Positions 1 to 6,920 of a stretch of DNA of 11,383 bases are shown here, piece by piece; the stretch's first letter is position 1; each line of letters begins with the position of its first letter. This stretch comes from Pseudomonadota bacterium (GTDB lineage Bacteria; Pseudomonadota; Gammaproteobacteria; Burkholderiales; Thiobacillaceae), in assembly GCA_021847385.1 (NCBI GenBank), contig JAJZTV010000045.1:1-11383 (forward strand), read 5' to 3'. A program made the translations under genes and the position numbers. The notes beneath the pieces are model-generated. The model made no database searches. It had not been told where the DNA came from and worked only from the letters and a program-made list of their open reading frames with translations.

Positions 1-364
1 TTGCCGCGTCGAGATAGCTGTGGCTCAGGAACTCCAAGTCCACCAAACCCGCCAGCCACAGATTGCTCATCGGGCAGGACATGAAGCTATTGTTCTTCTC
101 GATCAACACCACATCGAGTTCCGGTGCCTCTTTCTTGACATACTTGGCGACCGACAAGCCCGACCAGCCGCCGCCGACCACGACCACCCGCTGGCCTTTG
201 GCCTTGGGCAAGACTGCCTCGGTGGCCGTGCGGCCCATGGCATGAGGCGCGGCAGCGGCGGCCGTTTCACTCAGCATCGATCCGGCAACGCCGGCAGTGG
301 CTACGGTTGCGACTGAAGCTCCGCCGATTTTCAAAAAACTGCGTCGACTAAAGTTACTTTCCAT
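1..364 (-). CDS. fccB: Flavocytochrome c sulfide dehydrogenase flavin subunit-like protein, N-terminal part
   Basis: Partial gene; 121 codons are visible before the left edge. The family oxidises sulfide in the periplasm, passing electrons from FAD to a cytochrome c partner (FccA). Visible features are a twin-arginine signal (SRRSFLK at residues 6-12, then a hydrophobic Ala/Gly/Val stretch to about 38), a Rossmann FAD-binding motif GGGWSG at 64-69 preceded by four valines, an acidic strand end VVLIEK near 85-90, and SCPMSN around Cys97. The last matches the position of one of the two redox-active cysteines of FccB. Start choice: AGGAGG lies at 377-372. An ATG at 370 is only one base from it, whereas the ATG at 364 has a seven-base gap, so 364 is preferred. 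The C-terminal half and any cytochrome partner are outside the window. A related FccB-like or sulfide:quinone reductase-like Tat protein is the alternative. Confidence 0.85.
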   Translation of the reverse strand, partial: MESNFSRRSFLKIGGASVATVATAGVAGSMLSETAAAAAPHAMGRTATEAVLPKAKGQRVVVVGGGWSGLSVAKYVKKEAPELDVVLIEKNNSFMSCPMSNLWLAGLVDLEFLSHSYLDAA

Positions 365-371
365 CTCCATT

Positions 372-377
372 CCTCCT
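372..377 (-). promoter_or_regulatory. Ribosome binding site deciding the fccB start
   Basis: A perfect AGGAGG on the minus strand. It sits one base before an ATG at 370 and seven bases before an in-frame ATG at 364. The spacing argues for the second ATG. Confidence 0.75.
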
Positions 378-506
378 AGGGTTTGACAAAAAAGCCCCCT
401 CTCACTCGATGCTTCGCTACCGGGTATCGCACCGGCGCCAAGCTTTTAAAATAGGTTGTAGTTAGCTGTGTCCGCTATCCCTTTCGAATCCCCATCCGGG
501 TCTTAG

Positions 507-512
507 TACAAT
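507..512 (+). promoter_or_regulatory. Candidate -10 element for recJ
   Basis: TACAAT matches the sigma-70 -10 consensus at five of six bases. The only -35 candidate at a suitable distance, TTCGAA at 483-488 with an 18-base spacer, is poor. If real, it gives a leader of about 90 bases that includes the palindrome at 549-565. The 243-base region 365-607 also drives fccB in the other direction; no convincing fccB promoter was found in it. Confidence 0.3.
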
Positions 513-548
513 ACTCCTAGTTTCAAGCTTTGTGCACTTCGTTCGCGC

Positions 549-565
549 TTTGTAAACCTTACAAA
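549..565. promoter_or_regulatory. Operator-like palindrome in the fccB-recJ intergenic region
   Basis: TTTGTAA and TTACAAA form a perfect 7-bp inverted repeat around a three-base centre (ACC). It lies 42 bases before the recJ start in the divergent region shared with fccB. The size and symmetry fit a binding site for a dimeric regulator. No regulator can be named, and no second copy was noticed in the window. Confidence 0.4.
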
Positions 566-607
566 ACCCGGCTTGGCACGCCGCCGGCCCCAAGGTAGTC
601 TCCCCCT

Positions 608-2293
608 ATGCTCAAAATCGTCGATCGCCCTTATTCTGCGCGCGTCGCGCAGGATTTGGCTGCAGCCGGCCAGCCTTATCTCATCGCCCGGCTCAATGCG
701 GCACGCGGCGTGCGAAGCGCCAATGAGGTTCGCCAGCGGCTGGCCGAATTGGAACCGCATGAGCGGCTGCACAATGCCGATGCCGCCGCCGCCCGGCTGG
801 CCGATGCCATTCATCGTCAGGAAAAACTGCTGGTCGTCGCCGATTACGACGCCGATGGCGCCACGGCCTGCGCGGTGGCCGTGGCCGGCCTGCGTAGCCT
901 CGGGGCCGAGGTCGACTATCTGGTACCCAACCGCTTCGACTATGGCTATGGCCTGTCGCCCGAGATCGTCCGCCTGGCCGTCGAGCGCCGACCCAAGCTG
1001 ATCCTCACCGTAGACAACGGCATCGCAGCCCATGCCGGCATCGACGAAGCCAAAAGTCTGGGGCTGGAGGTTATCGTCACCGATCACCACCTGCCCGGCG
1101 ACAGCCTGCCCGATGCGCTGATCGTCAACCCGAATCAGCCCGATTGCGCCTTCCCGAGCAAGCACCTGGCCGGTGTCGGCGTGATGTTCTATTTGCTGAT
1201 GGCCTTGCGCGCCGAGCTGCGCCGACGCGGAAACTTCGCCAGCCAGCCCGAACCCAACCTCGCCGAACTGCTCGACTTGGTCGCTCTCGGCACCGTGGCC
1301 GACGTCGTGCGGCTCGACGCCAACAACCGCCTCCTGGTTGCGCAAGGCCTCGCACGCATGCGCAAAGGGCTCATGCGACCCGGTATCGCCGCCCTGTTCC
1401 AGGCCGCAGGCCGCCGGGCCGAGCGGGCTTCGGTCTACGACCTCGGTTTCTCGCTCGGGCCGCGCCTGAACGCGGCCGGCCGCCTGACCGATATGAGCCT
1501 GGGCATCGAATGCCTGCTCGCGCCGACGGCCTCGGCCGCCCAAAAGCTGGCCGGCGAATTGGACCGGCTCAATCGTGAGCGACGCGAGATCGAAGCCGAG
1601 ATGCAGGAACAGGCCTTGGCCTTGCTCGATGGCATCGCCGTCGCAGATGGCGCCAGCCTATGCCTCTATGACCCGGGCTGGCACCAGGGCGTGATCGGCC
1701 TGCTCGCATCGCGCTTGAAGGAACGCCATCATCGGCCGACCCTCGTATTCGCCGACGGCGGCGACGGTCTGCTCAAGGGCTCGGGCCGTTCCATCGCGGG
1801 CCTGCACCTACGCGATGCGCTCGATCTGGTCGACAAGCGCCAGCCCGGACTGATCCTGAAATTCGGCGGGCATGCGGCGGCAGCCGGGCTGACGCTGCGC
1901 GCTGCCGATTTCGCAGGCTTTGCCGATGGCTTCGAGGCCGTAGCGAGAGAACTGTTGTCACCCGCCGACCTGGAGCGCATCATCGAAACCGACGGCGCCT
2001 TGGCACGCGAGGACTTCACCCTCGCCAACGCCCAAGCCATCCAGCACGGGGTCTGGGGCCAGGGCTTCCCACAACCCAGCTTCCATGCTGAGTTTTCGGT
2101 CTTGTCGCAGCGACTGGTCGGCGAAAAACACCTAAAGTTAAAGCTCGGCGGCAACATCGAAGCGGAAGCCATGCTGTTCAACCACGACAGCCCCTTGCCG
2201 GATCGCATCCAGGCCGTCTATCGGCTTGAGGTCAACGAATACAACGGCAACCGCAATTTGCAACTCACCCTGGAGCACTGGGCGCCGGCATGA
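608..2293 (+). CDS. recJ: Single-stranded-DNA-specific 5'-3' exonuclease RecJ
   Basis: RecJ degrades single-stranded DNA 5' to 3' in RecF-pathway recombination, mismatch repair and stalled-fork processing. At 561 residues this is the usual proteobacterial length. The DHH phosphoesterase motifs are all present: DYDADG at 79-84 (Asp79, 81, 83), TVDNG with Asp136, TDHH at 158-161, and ALGTVADV at 226-233 with Asp232. GPRLNAAGR at 284-292 follows. The DHHA1 half has GWHQGVIG at 357-364, GSGRS at 391-395 and FGGHAAAAG at 419-427. The C-terminal OB-like region runs from about 455 to the end. Only a weak AAGGTAG ribosome site lies before the ATG at 608, but the start fits the family's N-terminus. 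The stop overlaps the start of the next gene as ATGA, so the two are probably co-translated. A 346-codon open frame on the opposite strand is a shadow of this gene. Confidence 0.97.
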   Translation: MLKIVDRPYSARVAQDLAAAGQPYLIARLNAARGVRSANEVRQRLAELEPHERLHNADAAAARLADAIHRQEKLLVVADYDADGATACAVAVAGLRSLGAEVDYLVPNRFDYGYGLSPEIVRLAVERRPKLILTVDNGIAAHAGIDEAKSLGLEVIVTDHHLPGDSLPDALIVNPNQPDCAFPSKHLAGVGVMFYLLMALRAELRRRGNFASQPEPNLAELLDLVALGTVADVVRLDANNRLLVAQGLARMRKGLMRPGIAALFQAAGRRAERASVYDLGFSLGPRLNAAGRLTDMSLGIECLLAPTASAAQKLAGELDRLNRERREIEAEMQEQALALLDGIAVADGASLCLYDPGWHQGVIGLLASRLKERHHRPTLVFADGGDGLLKGSGRSIAGLHLRDALDLVDKRQPGLILKFGGHAAAAGLTLRAADFAGFADGFEAVARELLSPADLERIIETDGALAREDFTLANAQAIQHGVWGQGFPQPSFHAEFSVLSQRLVGEKHLKLKLGGNIEAEAMLFNHDSPLPDRIQAVYRLEVNEYNGNRNLQLTLEHWAPA

Positions 2294-3540
2294 ACGACAT
2301 CATCCATCCACTGTGGCCGTGGTCGGCCTTCATGGTCAGCTTGGCGATTGGGCTGCTCATCGGCTTGGAGCGCGAACGCTCGCCTGCCGCCAAAGCCGGA
2401 CTGCGCACGTTCTCCCTGGTGGCGTTGGCCGGCACCCTGGGCGCACTGCTGGCGGAAAAGACCGGCTCGCCCTGGCTGCTCGCCGCCGGCCTGCTGATCC
2501 TAGGCGGCATGATGGTGGCCGCCTACCACCGCATGCCGGAAAAAGGCGATCCAGGCACCACCACTATCGCCGCCATCGTGGTCTGCTACAGCCTGGGTGC
2601 CTTGGTCTGGTACGGCTATATCGAATTGGCCGTTTCGCTGGCCATCTTGAGTACGGTGTTGCTCTATTTCAAGACCGAATTGCGCGGCGTCAGCCAGCGC
2701 CTGACCCGCACCGACCTGGTCTCCATCCTCCAGTTCGCCGTGCTGTCCCTGGTCATCCTGCCCGTGCTACCCAACGAGGGCTACGGCCCCTATGGCGTGC
2801 TGAACCCGTCGCAGATCTGGTGGATGGTCGTCTTGATCTCGGGCATTTCGCTCGCCGGCTACGCGGCCTTGCGCATTGCCGGCGAGCGCAACGGCACACT
2901 GCTGACCGGCCTGCTGGGCGGTGCGGTTTCCAGCACCGCCACCACGTTGACTTTCTCCCGCAATAGCCGCAACAACCCTGGCGTCGCCGGCATCGCCGCC
3001 GTTGTCATCCTGCTAGCCAACTGGATGGTACTGATCAGGCTGACTATCGTGGTCGCGGTGGTAATGCCTACCTTGCTGCCGCGCCTGGCCATCGTCCTGG
3101 CCGGCGGCAGCGCGGCCGGATTGATCGGCATCCTCCTGCTCTGGCGCAGGCTCGAGGAAAAACCAAGGCCACCGACATTGCAAGTCCATAACCCGACGGA
3201 GATCCGCACGGCGCTCGCCTTTGGCGGCTTATACGCGATCATTTTGTTGGTTGCGGCATGGCTCTCCGACTTGGCTGGCAAACAGGGGCTTTACGGCGTA
3301 GCGATCGTTTCCGGTCTGACCGATGTCGATGCGATCACGCTGTCCGGTCTGCGCCTGCTTGGCCTCGGCACCATCCAGGCCGATCAGGCCGTCACGGTGA
3401 TCCTACTGGCACTGCTGTCGAATATCGCGTTCAAAAGCGCACTGGCCAGCTTCCTGAGCGGGGGGCAATTGGTTCGTACAGTCCTCCCAGGTATGACTAT
3501 GACTTGCATAGGGTTGATAGGGGCATGGCTTCTGCTGTGA
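2290..3540 (+). CDS. MgtC/DUF4010 family integral membrane protein
   Basis: A 416-residue polytopic inner-membrane protein. The N-terminal part (about 10-130) resembles the MgtC/SapB domain, including the conserved GLLIGLERER at 21-30 followed by AGLRTFSLVALAG. The C-terminal part (about 180-416) looks like DUF4010. It contains GGAVSSTATTLTFSR at 210-224, GLTDVDAITLS at 342-352, and a late SNxxxK segment at 377-382. I count roughly ten to twelve hydrophobic segments by eye. The biochemical role is unknown; MgtC relatives are linked to magnesium stress and ATP-synthase control, but DUF4010 proteins have no established substrate. The start codon is the ATG inside recJ's ATGA junction, indicating an operon with translational coupling. 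It ends convergently with the HDOD gene; no terminator hairpin with a T-run was seen in 3541-3648. Confidence 0.85.
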   Translation: MNDIIHPLWPWSAFMVSLAIGLLIGLERERSPAAKAGLRTFSLVALAGTLGALLAEKTGSPWLLAAGLLILGGMMVAAYHRMPEKGDPGTTTIAAIVVCYSLGALVWYGYIELAVSLAILSTVLLYFKTELRGVSQRLTRTDLVSILQFAVLSLVILPVLPNEGYGPYGVLNPSQIWWMVVLISGISLAGYAALRIAGERNGTLLTGLLGGAVSSTATTLTFSRNSRNNPGVAGIAAVVILLANWMVLIRLTIVVAVVMPTLLPRLAIVLAGGSAAGLIGILLLWRRLEEKPRPPTLQVHNPTEIRTALAFGGLYAIILLVAAWLSDLAGKQGLYGVAIVSGLTDVDAITLSGLRLLGLGTIQADQAVTVILLALLSNIAFKSALASFLSGGQLVRTVLPGMTMTCIGLIGAWLLL

Positions 3541-3648
3541 ATTGAAGCGGTACGATAAAGACGCGCAAGAACGGCAGTCGACACAATGGCATGTACCGAC
3601 GACAGGACAATTTGCCGCTCGCGCCGCTCAAGGCAGCGAAGCGCAGCG

Positions 3649-4962
3649 TTATTGCTGCAGCAATCGCTCCGACCAGATCAAGGCGTCGACATGCGCGAAA
3701 TTCACCTCATCCGGCCCAAACCCGTTTTCGGCGGAACAGCGATTGATGGTGTCCTGATCGAAATTCTCGCAGGCGATAGCCAGTTCCAGGTAGGGCGCCA
3801 ACGGCCCTGCCCGCTTGAGCAAGGCGAAAACAATTTCCTCGGGCAACTTAAGCCCGGCAATCGCTTCCGCCATGGGCATATTGAGTAGCGCATCCAGCAT
3901 GGACAACAGGCCGACGATGAACAGGCCGCCACGTCTGGGCGGCGCAATCCGGCACTGCCCGAGATTTTCGGTGAAGCGCGCCCGGACCAAGGCATTTCTC
4001 AATAGGGACTGCGTTCTCGGATCCGCCGGCTGATCGCCGGAAAACAGCAAGAGGGCAAGCCAACGATAGAGCTGATCGTGCCCCAAGAACATCACCGCAT
4101 GCGAAATAGACTGGATAGGGTGCTGCAGCAGCAAGGCTGGCGAGTTGATGTAGCGCAACAAACGATAGCTCAACGCCGCATCGGTCTTGAACTTCTCCTC
4201 GATCTCGCCGACCTCGGCGTGACTGATCACCAAATTGAGCAGTTCCATGATGCGCAGGCGATTGCCGTCGAGCTTGGACTCGGTACTGGGACGCACCTCG
4301 GTAAAGAAGCCCCCCTGAAAAAAATCGAAGCCGAGGCGGCTGCAGCATTCGTGCATTTCATCGGTATCCACGTGCGTCGCCATCAGCTTTGCCAATGGAT
4401 ACATCGCCCGCATCTTGTCGACATGCCGCGCCAGGCTCAGCGTATCGTGCTTTCGGCTATCGATACGAACATAACGGCATAACGCCGGCGGCAGTTTAAG
4501 CGCGATCCCTTCATCGTGGTCGTCAAGCGCCAGACGAACGCCCATTCGCCCAAGCTCGCCCAACCTGACTTTCATTTCATCGTTCGGCGACTGTAGCCCG
4601 GCAGGGGATACGACGACATTGGCCTTGGGCAAAAACTCCATAAACGGGCTGTGCAAGGTCTCGGGCACCAATGACAGAAGCAACAACAGCTTGTCACTGG
4701 CCACCTGCTGCAAGTCGCTGTTGAGCGCACAAGTCAGCAACATCTCGTCGCGCATCTGTTGCAGGCTTGTCGCCCCTGACACCACCGGCACTGGCACGCT
4801 GTCCCGCAACTTGAGCTCGTAGCCGGCCAGCCGCTGATTCGCACCTAAGATCGGCTGGCGAATCAGAAACCGCATCGGCCCCGTTTCAGGTTGGGCCGGT
4901 CTACCCTCGGCACTCGTAGGGATGGCATCGTTCTTCACTAGGCGTAGATGATGTTCAACCAT
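3649..4962 (-). CDS. Degenerate EAL plus HDOD (YuxH-like) signalling protein
   Basis: A cytoplasmic protein of 437 residues. Residues 33-222 form an EAL-type fold: RQPILGANQRLAGYELKLR at 35-53, LALDDHDEG at 144-152, a strand ending VRID at 165-168, then KLMATHVDT at 192-200 and LGFDFFQGGFF at 210-220. Normal EAL enzymes have LAExVET where this has MATHVDT and QGYFF where this has QGGFF. The signature glutamate survives only in the YELKLR form typical of YuxH-like proteins, so phosphodiesterase activity is doubtful. Residues 228-420 match HDOD (LLNLVISHAEVGEIEEKFKTD, then SYRLLRYINSPAL), a nucleotide- or partner-binding relative of HD domains lacking its metal-binding pair. GAGGA at 4971-4967 precedes the ATG by four bases. 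The gene begins 12 bases after the DUF1631 stop, so both should share one transcript and one riboswitch. Confidence 0.9.
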   Translation of the reverse strand: MVEHHLRLVKNDAIPTSAEGRPAQPETGPMRFLIRQPILGANQRLAGYELKLRDSVPVPVVSGATSLQQMRDEMLLTCALNSDLQQVASDKLLLLLSLVPETLHSPFMEFLPKANVVVSPAGLQSPNDEMKVRLGELGRMGVRLALDDHDEGIALKLPPALCRYVRIDSRKHDTLSLARHVDKMRAMYPLAKLMATHVDTDEMHECCSRLGFDFFQGGFFTEVRPSTESKLDGNRLRIMELLNLVISHAEVGEIEEKFKTDAALSYRLLRYINSPALLLQHPIQSISHAVMFLGHDQLYRWLALLLFSGDQPADPRTQSLLRNALVRARFTENLGQCRIAPPRRGGLFIVGLLSMLDALLNMPMAEAIAGLKLPEEIVFALLKRAGPLAPYLELAIACENFDQDTINRCSAENGFGPDEVNFAHVDALIWSERLLQQ

Positions 4963-4974
4963 GATGTCCTCGAA

Positions 4975-6603
4975 TCATTTAACCGGGCTTATTGACCGCC
5001 CTTGCGCTGCCTTCATCAGAATGGCGTGGTATTTGACCAGCATGCCGAAGAAGCGGTCACTGGCCTCGCCAGCGATTCCCGCCATTTCCATGCTATCGCG
5101 CAGGCGTTCAAGCGTACCGGCCAGCGATACCGACAAACCGCTTCGATCTCGACGCCAATTGGCTAAATCCAGCGTGGCCAGCAAGTCGTCCAGGGCGTCG
5201 ACGGCCGCCTGCCATTCCACGCCACCCTCGCCATGGCGCGAGCCGATGCCGCGCAAGACCGACAGTCTATGCTCGACCAAAAAGGACTCCATGGCCCGAG
5301 GGATGCGCCGCATAGACACAGCCATGCGGATCGGTTCGGCATGGCGCCCCCAATCCTCGGTATCGACGGATTGCGGCCGAACGTCGGTGTCGCTGGCACA
5401 CCACCGTTGCCAGGCGGTCAAGAAATCCGGTCGCAGTGAGCCGCTAAGATCGTCGACCAACGACTGCATTCGCGCCAACCTCGCCGCGCTGTATTCGTCC
5501 TTGGCATTGGGCATAACGGCAGCGAGCACCCAGGCACCAAACAGGCGTTGGGCCGGGTGTGACAAATCGTCGATCAAGCCTTCCTTGTCGTGCAGCACTG
5601 CTTTGAGCAACGGCCATTGCAAATGGCTGAAGATTTTGCGATATGCCGAATCCAGGTCGGTACGGATGAACACCCCGTCGAACAATACCGCCACCCAATT
5701 GAGCAATACCTTATCGCTTGCGCCTAGAACAGACTGCATCCGCCGTTCGACCTCACGCGCCAGATTCGCGCCTGCATTCAACCAGGCACCGATCTCTAGA
5801 CCGTAGCTGTTCCGGTCACCGTCGGTCCGCAAGGCATCCAAATGCCAGAGCAGTGGACGCTTAGGCGCATCGACATGACTACCCGCCGCCGTTGTCTTTC
5901 GACGCGCAATCCAATCCCAACACGCTCCGGCTATCCCACTGCCGTCTGTCTTATCGATGGCGCCGCCACGCATCTGCGGCAGCACACCACGTTCGATCAT
6001 GGCTTGGTTGAGCGCCTGATAGACCCCACGCACATTGCCGGGAAGGTATTCGAGCACACCAGGCAACAATTGCTGGCGGATGCTCAATGGCATGCCGATA
6101 GTCTTGAAGGCATCCATCATGGCCTGCCCTATCTGGCGCGGACCGAAAGGCAGCTCCCGGTGCGACGCCACCGCCAACTTGTATTCGAAACGTCGATTCA
6201 GGCTATACAACTCGCTACTACACGCGGTGCCGATGGCCGTCGCGATCGCTTCGGGCGCAGTAAAGTCATGATGCTCGTCTTCGAGCATAAGCCCTACCTG
6301 GCTGAAACCGGAACGCGGCCTGGTTGCCGCCGCACCTACACGAGGTTTTCCCGACATCTGCTCGGCGAAGTGTTCATGGAAGCTTGCCATCAAATCGTCG
6401 TTGCGATTGCGCAGTGCATACCGCACCTGTTCGGATGCATCGTCCAGCAAACCGGCCTGGTTGGAGAAATCGGCAAGGATGTCGGTCAAGCACTGGGAAA
6501 CGGCGATAGGCAGGCATGCCAGCGCAAACTCTCGGCACTCGGCAAGAAAATCGCCAACCGATGCTGAATCGGCCTGTTTCGATACGCTGGTTGAATCCTG
6601 CAT
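4975..6603 (-). CDS. DUF1631 family protein
   Basis: A 542-residue, apparently soluble protein with no signal peptide and no membrane segment. The region 98-170 carries the pattern I associate with DUF1631: a phenylalanine-led segment SGFSQVGLMLEDE at 98-110, then SSELYSLNRRFEY at 129-141, and LPFGPRQIGQAMMDAF at 151-166. Members are usually longer (about 700 residues or more), so this is a short version; the second half (about 215-542) is helix-rich with no motif I recognise. No function is established for the family. The start ATG at 6603 has a purine-rich GGGAGAGAGG immediately upstream. It is the first gene of a two-gene operon with the HDOD protein and follows a long leader containing a c-di-GMP-I riboswitch. 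A c-di-GMP-dependent surface or motility role is inferred from that context only. Confidence 0.8.
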   Translation of the reverse strand: MQDSTSVSKQADSASVGDFLAECREFALACLPIAVSQCLTDILADFSNQAGLLDDASEQVRYALRNRNDDLMASFHEHFAEQMSGKPRVGAAATRPRSGFSQVGLMLEDEHHDFTAPEAIATAIGTACSSELYSLNRRFEYKLAVASHRELPFGPRQIGQAMMDAFKTIGMPLSIRQQLLPGVLEYLPGNVRGVYQALNQAMIERGVLPQMRGGAIDKTDGSGIAGACWDWIARRKTTAAGSHVDAPKRPLLWHLDALRTDGDRNSYGLEIGAWLNAGANLAREVERRMQSVLGASDKVLLNWVAVLFDGVFIRTDLDSAYRKIFSHLQWPLLKAVLHDKEGLIDDLSHPAQRLFGAWVLAAVMPNAKDEYSAARLARMQSLVDDLSGSLRPDFLTAWQRWCASDTDVRPQSVDTEDWGRHAEPIRMAVSMRRIPRAMESFLVEHRLSVLRGIGSRHGEGGVEWQAAVDALDDLLATLDLANWRRDRSGLSVSLAGTLERLRDSMEMAGIAGEASDRFFGMLVKYHAILMKAAQGRSISPVK

Positions 6604-6692
6604 GCCCTCTCTCCCGACCTCTGGGCAGCCGATGGCGGCCTATCGGTCACGATGACGTCGTCGTCACGATTAGGGCAGACGCAGGAACGGGT

Positions 6693-6709
6693 CTAGGCCG
6701 AGGGCCTAG
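6693..6709 (-). other. Leader hairpin downstream of the riboswitch aptamer
   Basis: A perfect 7-bp stem, CTAGGCC at 6709-6703 and GGCCTAG at 6699-6693, closes a CTC loop in the mRNA leader. No U-tract follows, so it is not a standard intrinsic terminator. The same CTAGG occurs at 6748-6744 at the 3' edge of the aptamer. The descending arm could therefore pair with either copy, which fits an expression platform. Confidence 0.5.
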
Positions 6710-6742
6710 CGAGCAGAAGACGTGCAGCATCGAGCGCTGCGC

Positions 6743-6830
6743 ACCTAGCGGCCCCGCTGTCATAGGGTTACCCCCTTAGACCGGAAACTTTGCGTCCCCG
6801 CCTTTCGACGGGTTTGCCCTGGTTAGGTTT
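6743..6830 (-). promoter_or_regulatory. c-di-GMP-I (GEMM-I) riboswitch aptamer
   Basis: Read on the minus strand, the core contains AGGGCAAACC (6820-6811), a hairpin CCCGUC-GAAA-GGCGGG (6812-6797) and GGGACGCAAAG (6798-6788). These match the GEMM-I consensus in order and spacing. The second arm has CCGGUCUAAG (6784-6775), a GGG/CCC stem with a GUAA loop (6774-6765), then UAUGACAGC (6764-6756). UCUAAG and UAUGA form an 11-nt tetraloop receptor in which the usual outer C-G pair is replaced by U-A. By eye alignment to Vibrio Vc2, the ligand-contacting bases G20, A47 and C92 correspond to G6818, A6791 and C6756. G rather than A at position 20 predicts c-di-GMP over 3',3'-cGAMP. A short closing stem is possible between ACCUA (6828-6824) and UAGGU (6747-6743). 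The aptamer lies in the leader of the DUF1631-HDOD operon. Confidence 0.93.
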
Positions 6831-6852
6831 GCGGGGCTGGCCCGCATGCGTT

Positions 6853-6883
6853 CATTTACCACCATGCCCCAGCCCTTTGTCAA
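6853..6883 (-). promoter_or_regulatory. Predicted sigma-70 promoter for the riboswitch leader
   Basis: A perfect -35 TTGACA lies at 6883-6878. Downstream are GTAAAT at 6859-6854 (18-base spacer) or TAAATG at 6858-6853 with a TGG extended -10. The -10 is weak. A start near 6846 would place the aptamer at the very 5' end of a leader of about 240 bases, as expected for a riboswitch. The -35 lies inside the inverted repeat at 6872-6887. Confidence 0.55.
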
Positions 6884-6887
6884 GGGC
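6872..6887. repeat. Short inverted repeat overlapping the leader promoter
   Basis: GCCCTT and AAGGGC form a perfect 6-bp inverted repeat with a four-base centre. It lies 34 bases past the chemoreceptor stop and covers the -35 element of the next operon. It could be an operator or a weak end-of-gene hairpin; there is no T-run for a terminator. Confidence 0.4.
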
Positions 6888-6920
6888 AGAGGCCTAGAAA
6901 CCACTGCGACAGACCGCTTT

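Noticed and set aside
383..400. GGGGGCTTTTTT on the minus strand as an intrinsic terminator before fccB
   Set aside because: There is no complementary C-rich arm upstream to form a stem, and it lies just before the fccB ribosome site.
383..406. TTGACA at 383-388 as a recJ-direction -35
   Set aside because: No acceptable -10 lies 16-19 bases downstream, and the start would be over 190 bases from recJ.
503..1543. 346-codon open frame on the minus strand opposite recJ
   Set aside because: It is antisense to recJ, which has every family motif. The translation is low-complexity (Gly/Gln/Ala/Asp-rich) with no recognisable domain; long antisense frames are common in GC-rich DNA.
3541..3648. Bidirectional terminator between the convergent DUF4010 and HDOD genes
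   Set aside because: Only scattered short complements such as CGGTAC/GTACCG about 40 bases apart; no compact stem with a T-run.
5842..6567. 241-codon open frame on the plus strand opposite DUF1631
   Set aside because: The minus-strand gene has family motifs, a ribosome site and a riboswitch leader; the plus frame has none.
6693..6709. CTAGGCC/GGCCTAG hairpin as an intrinsic terminator
   Set aside because: No run of U follows the stem; it is kept only as a leader hairpin.
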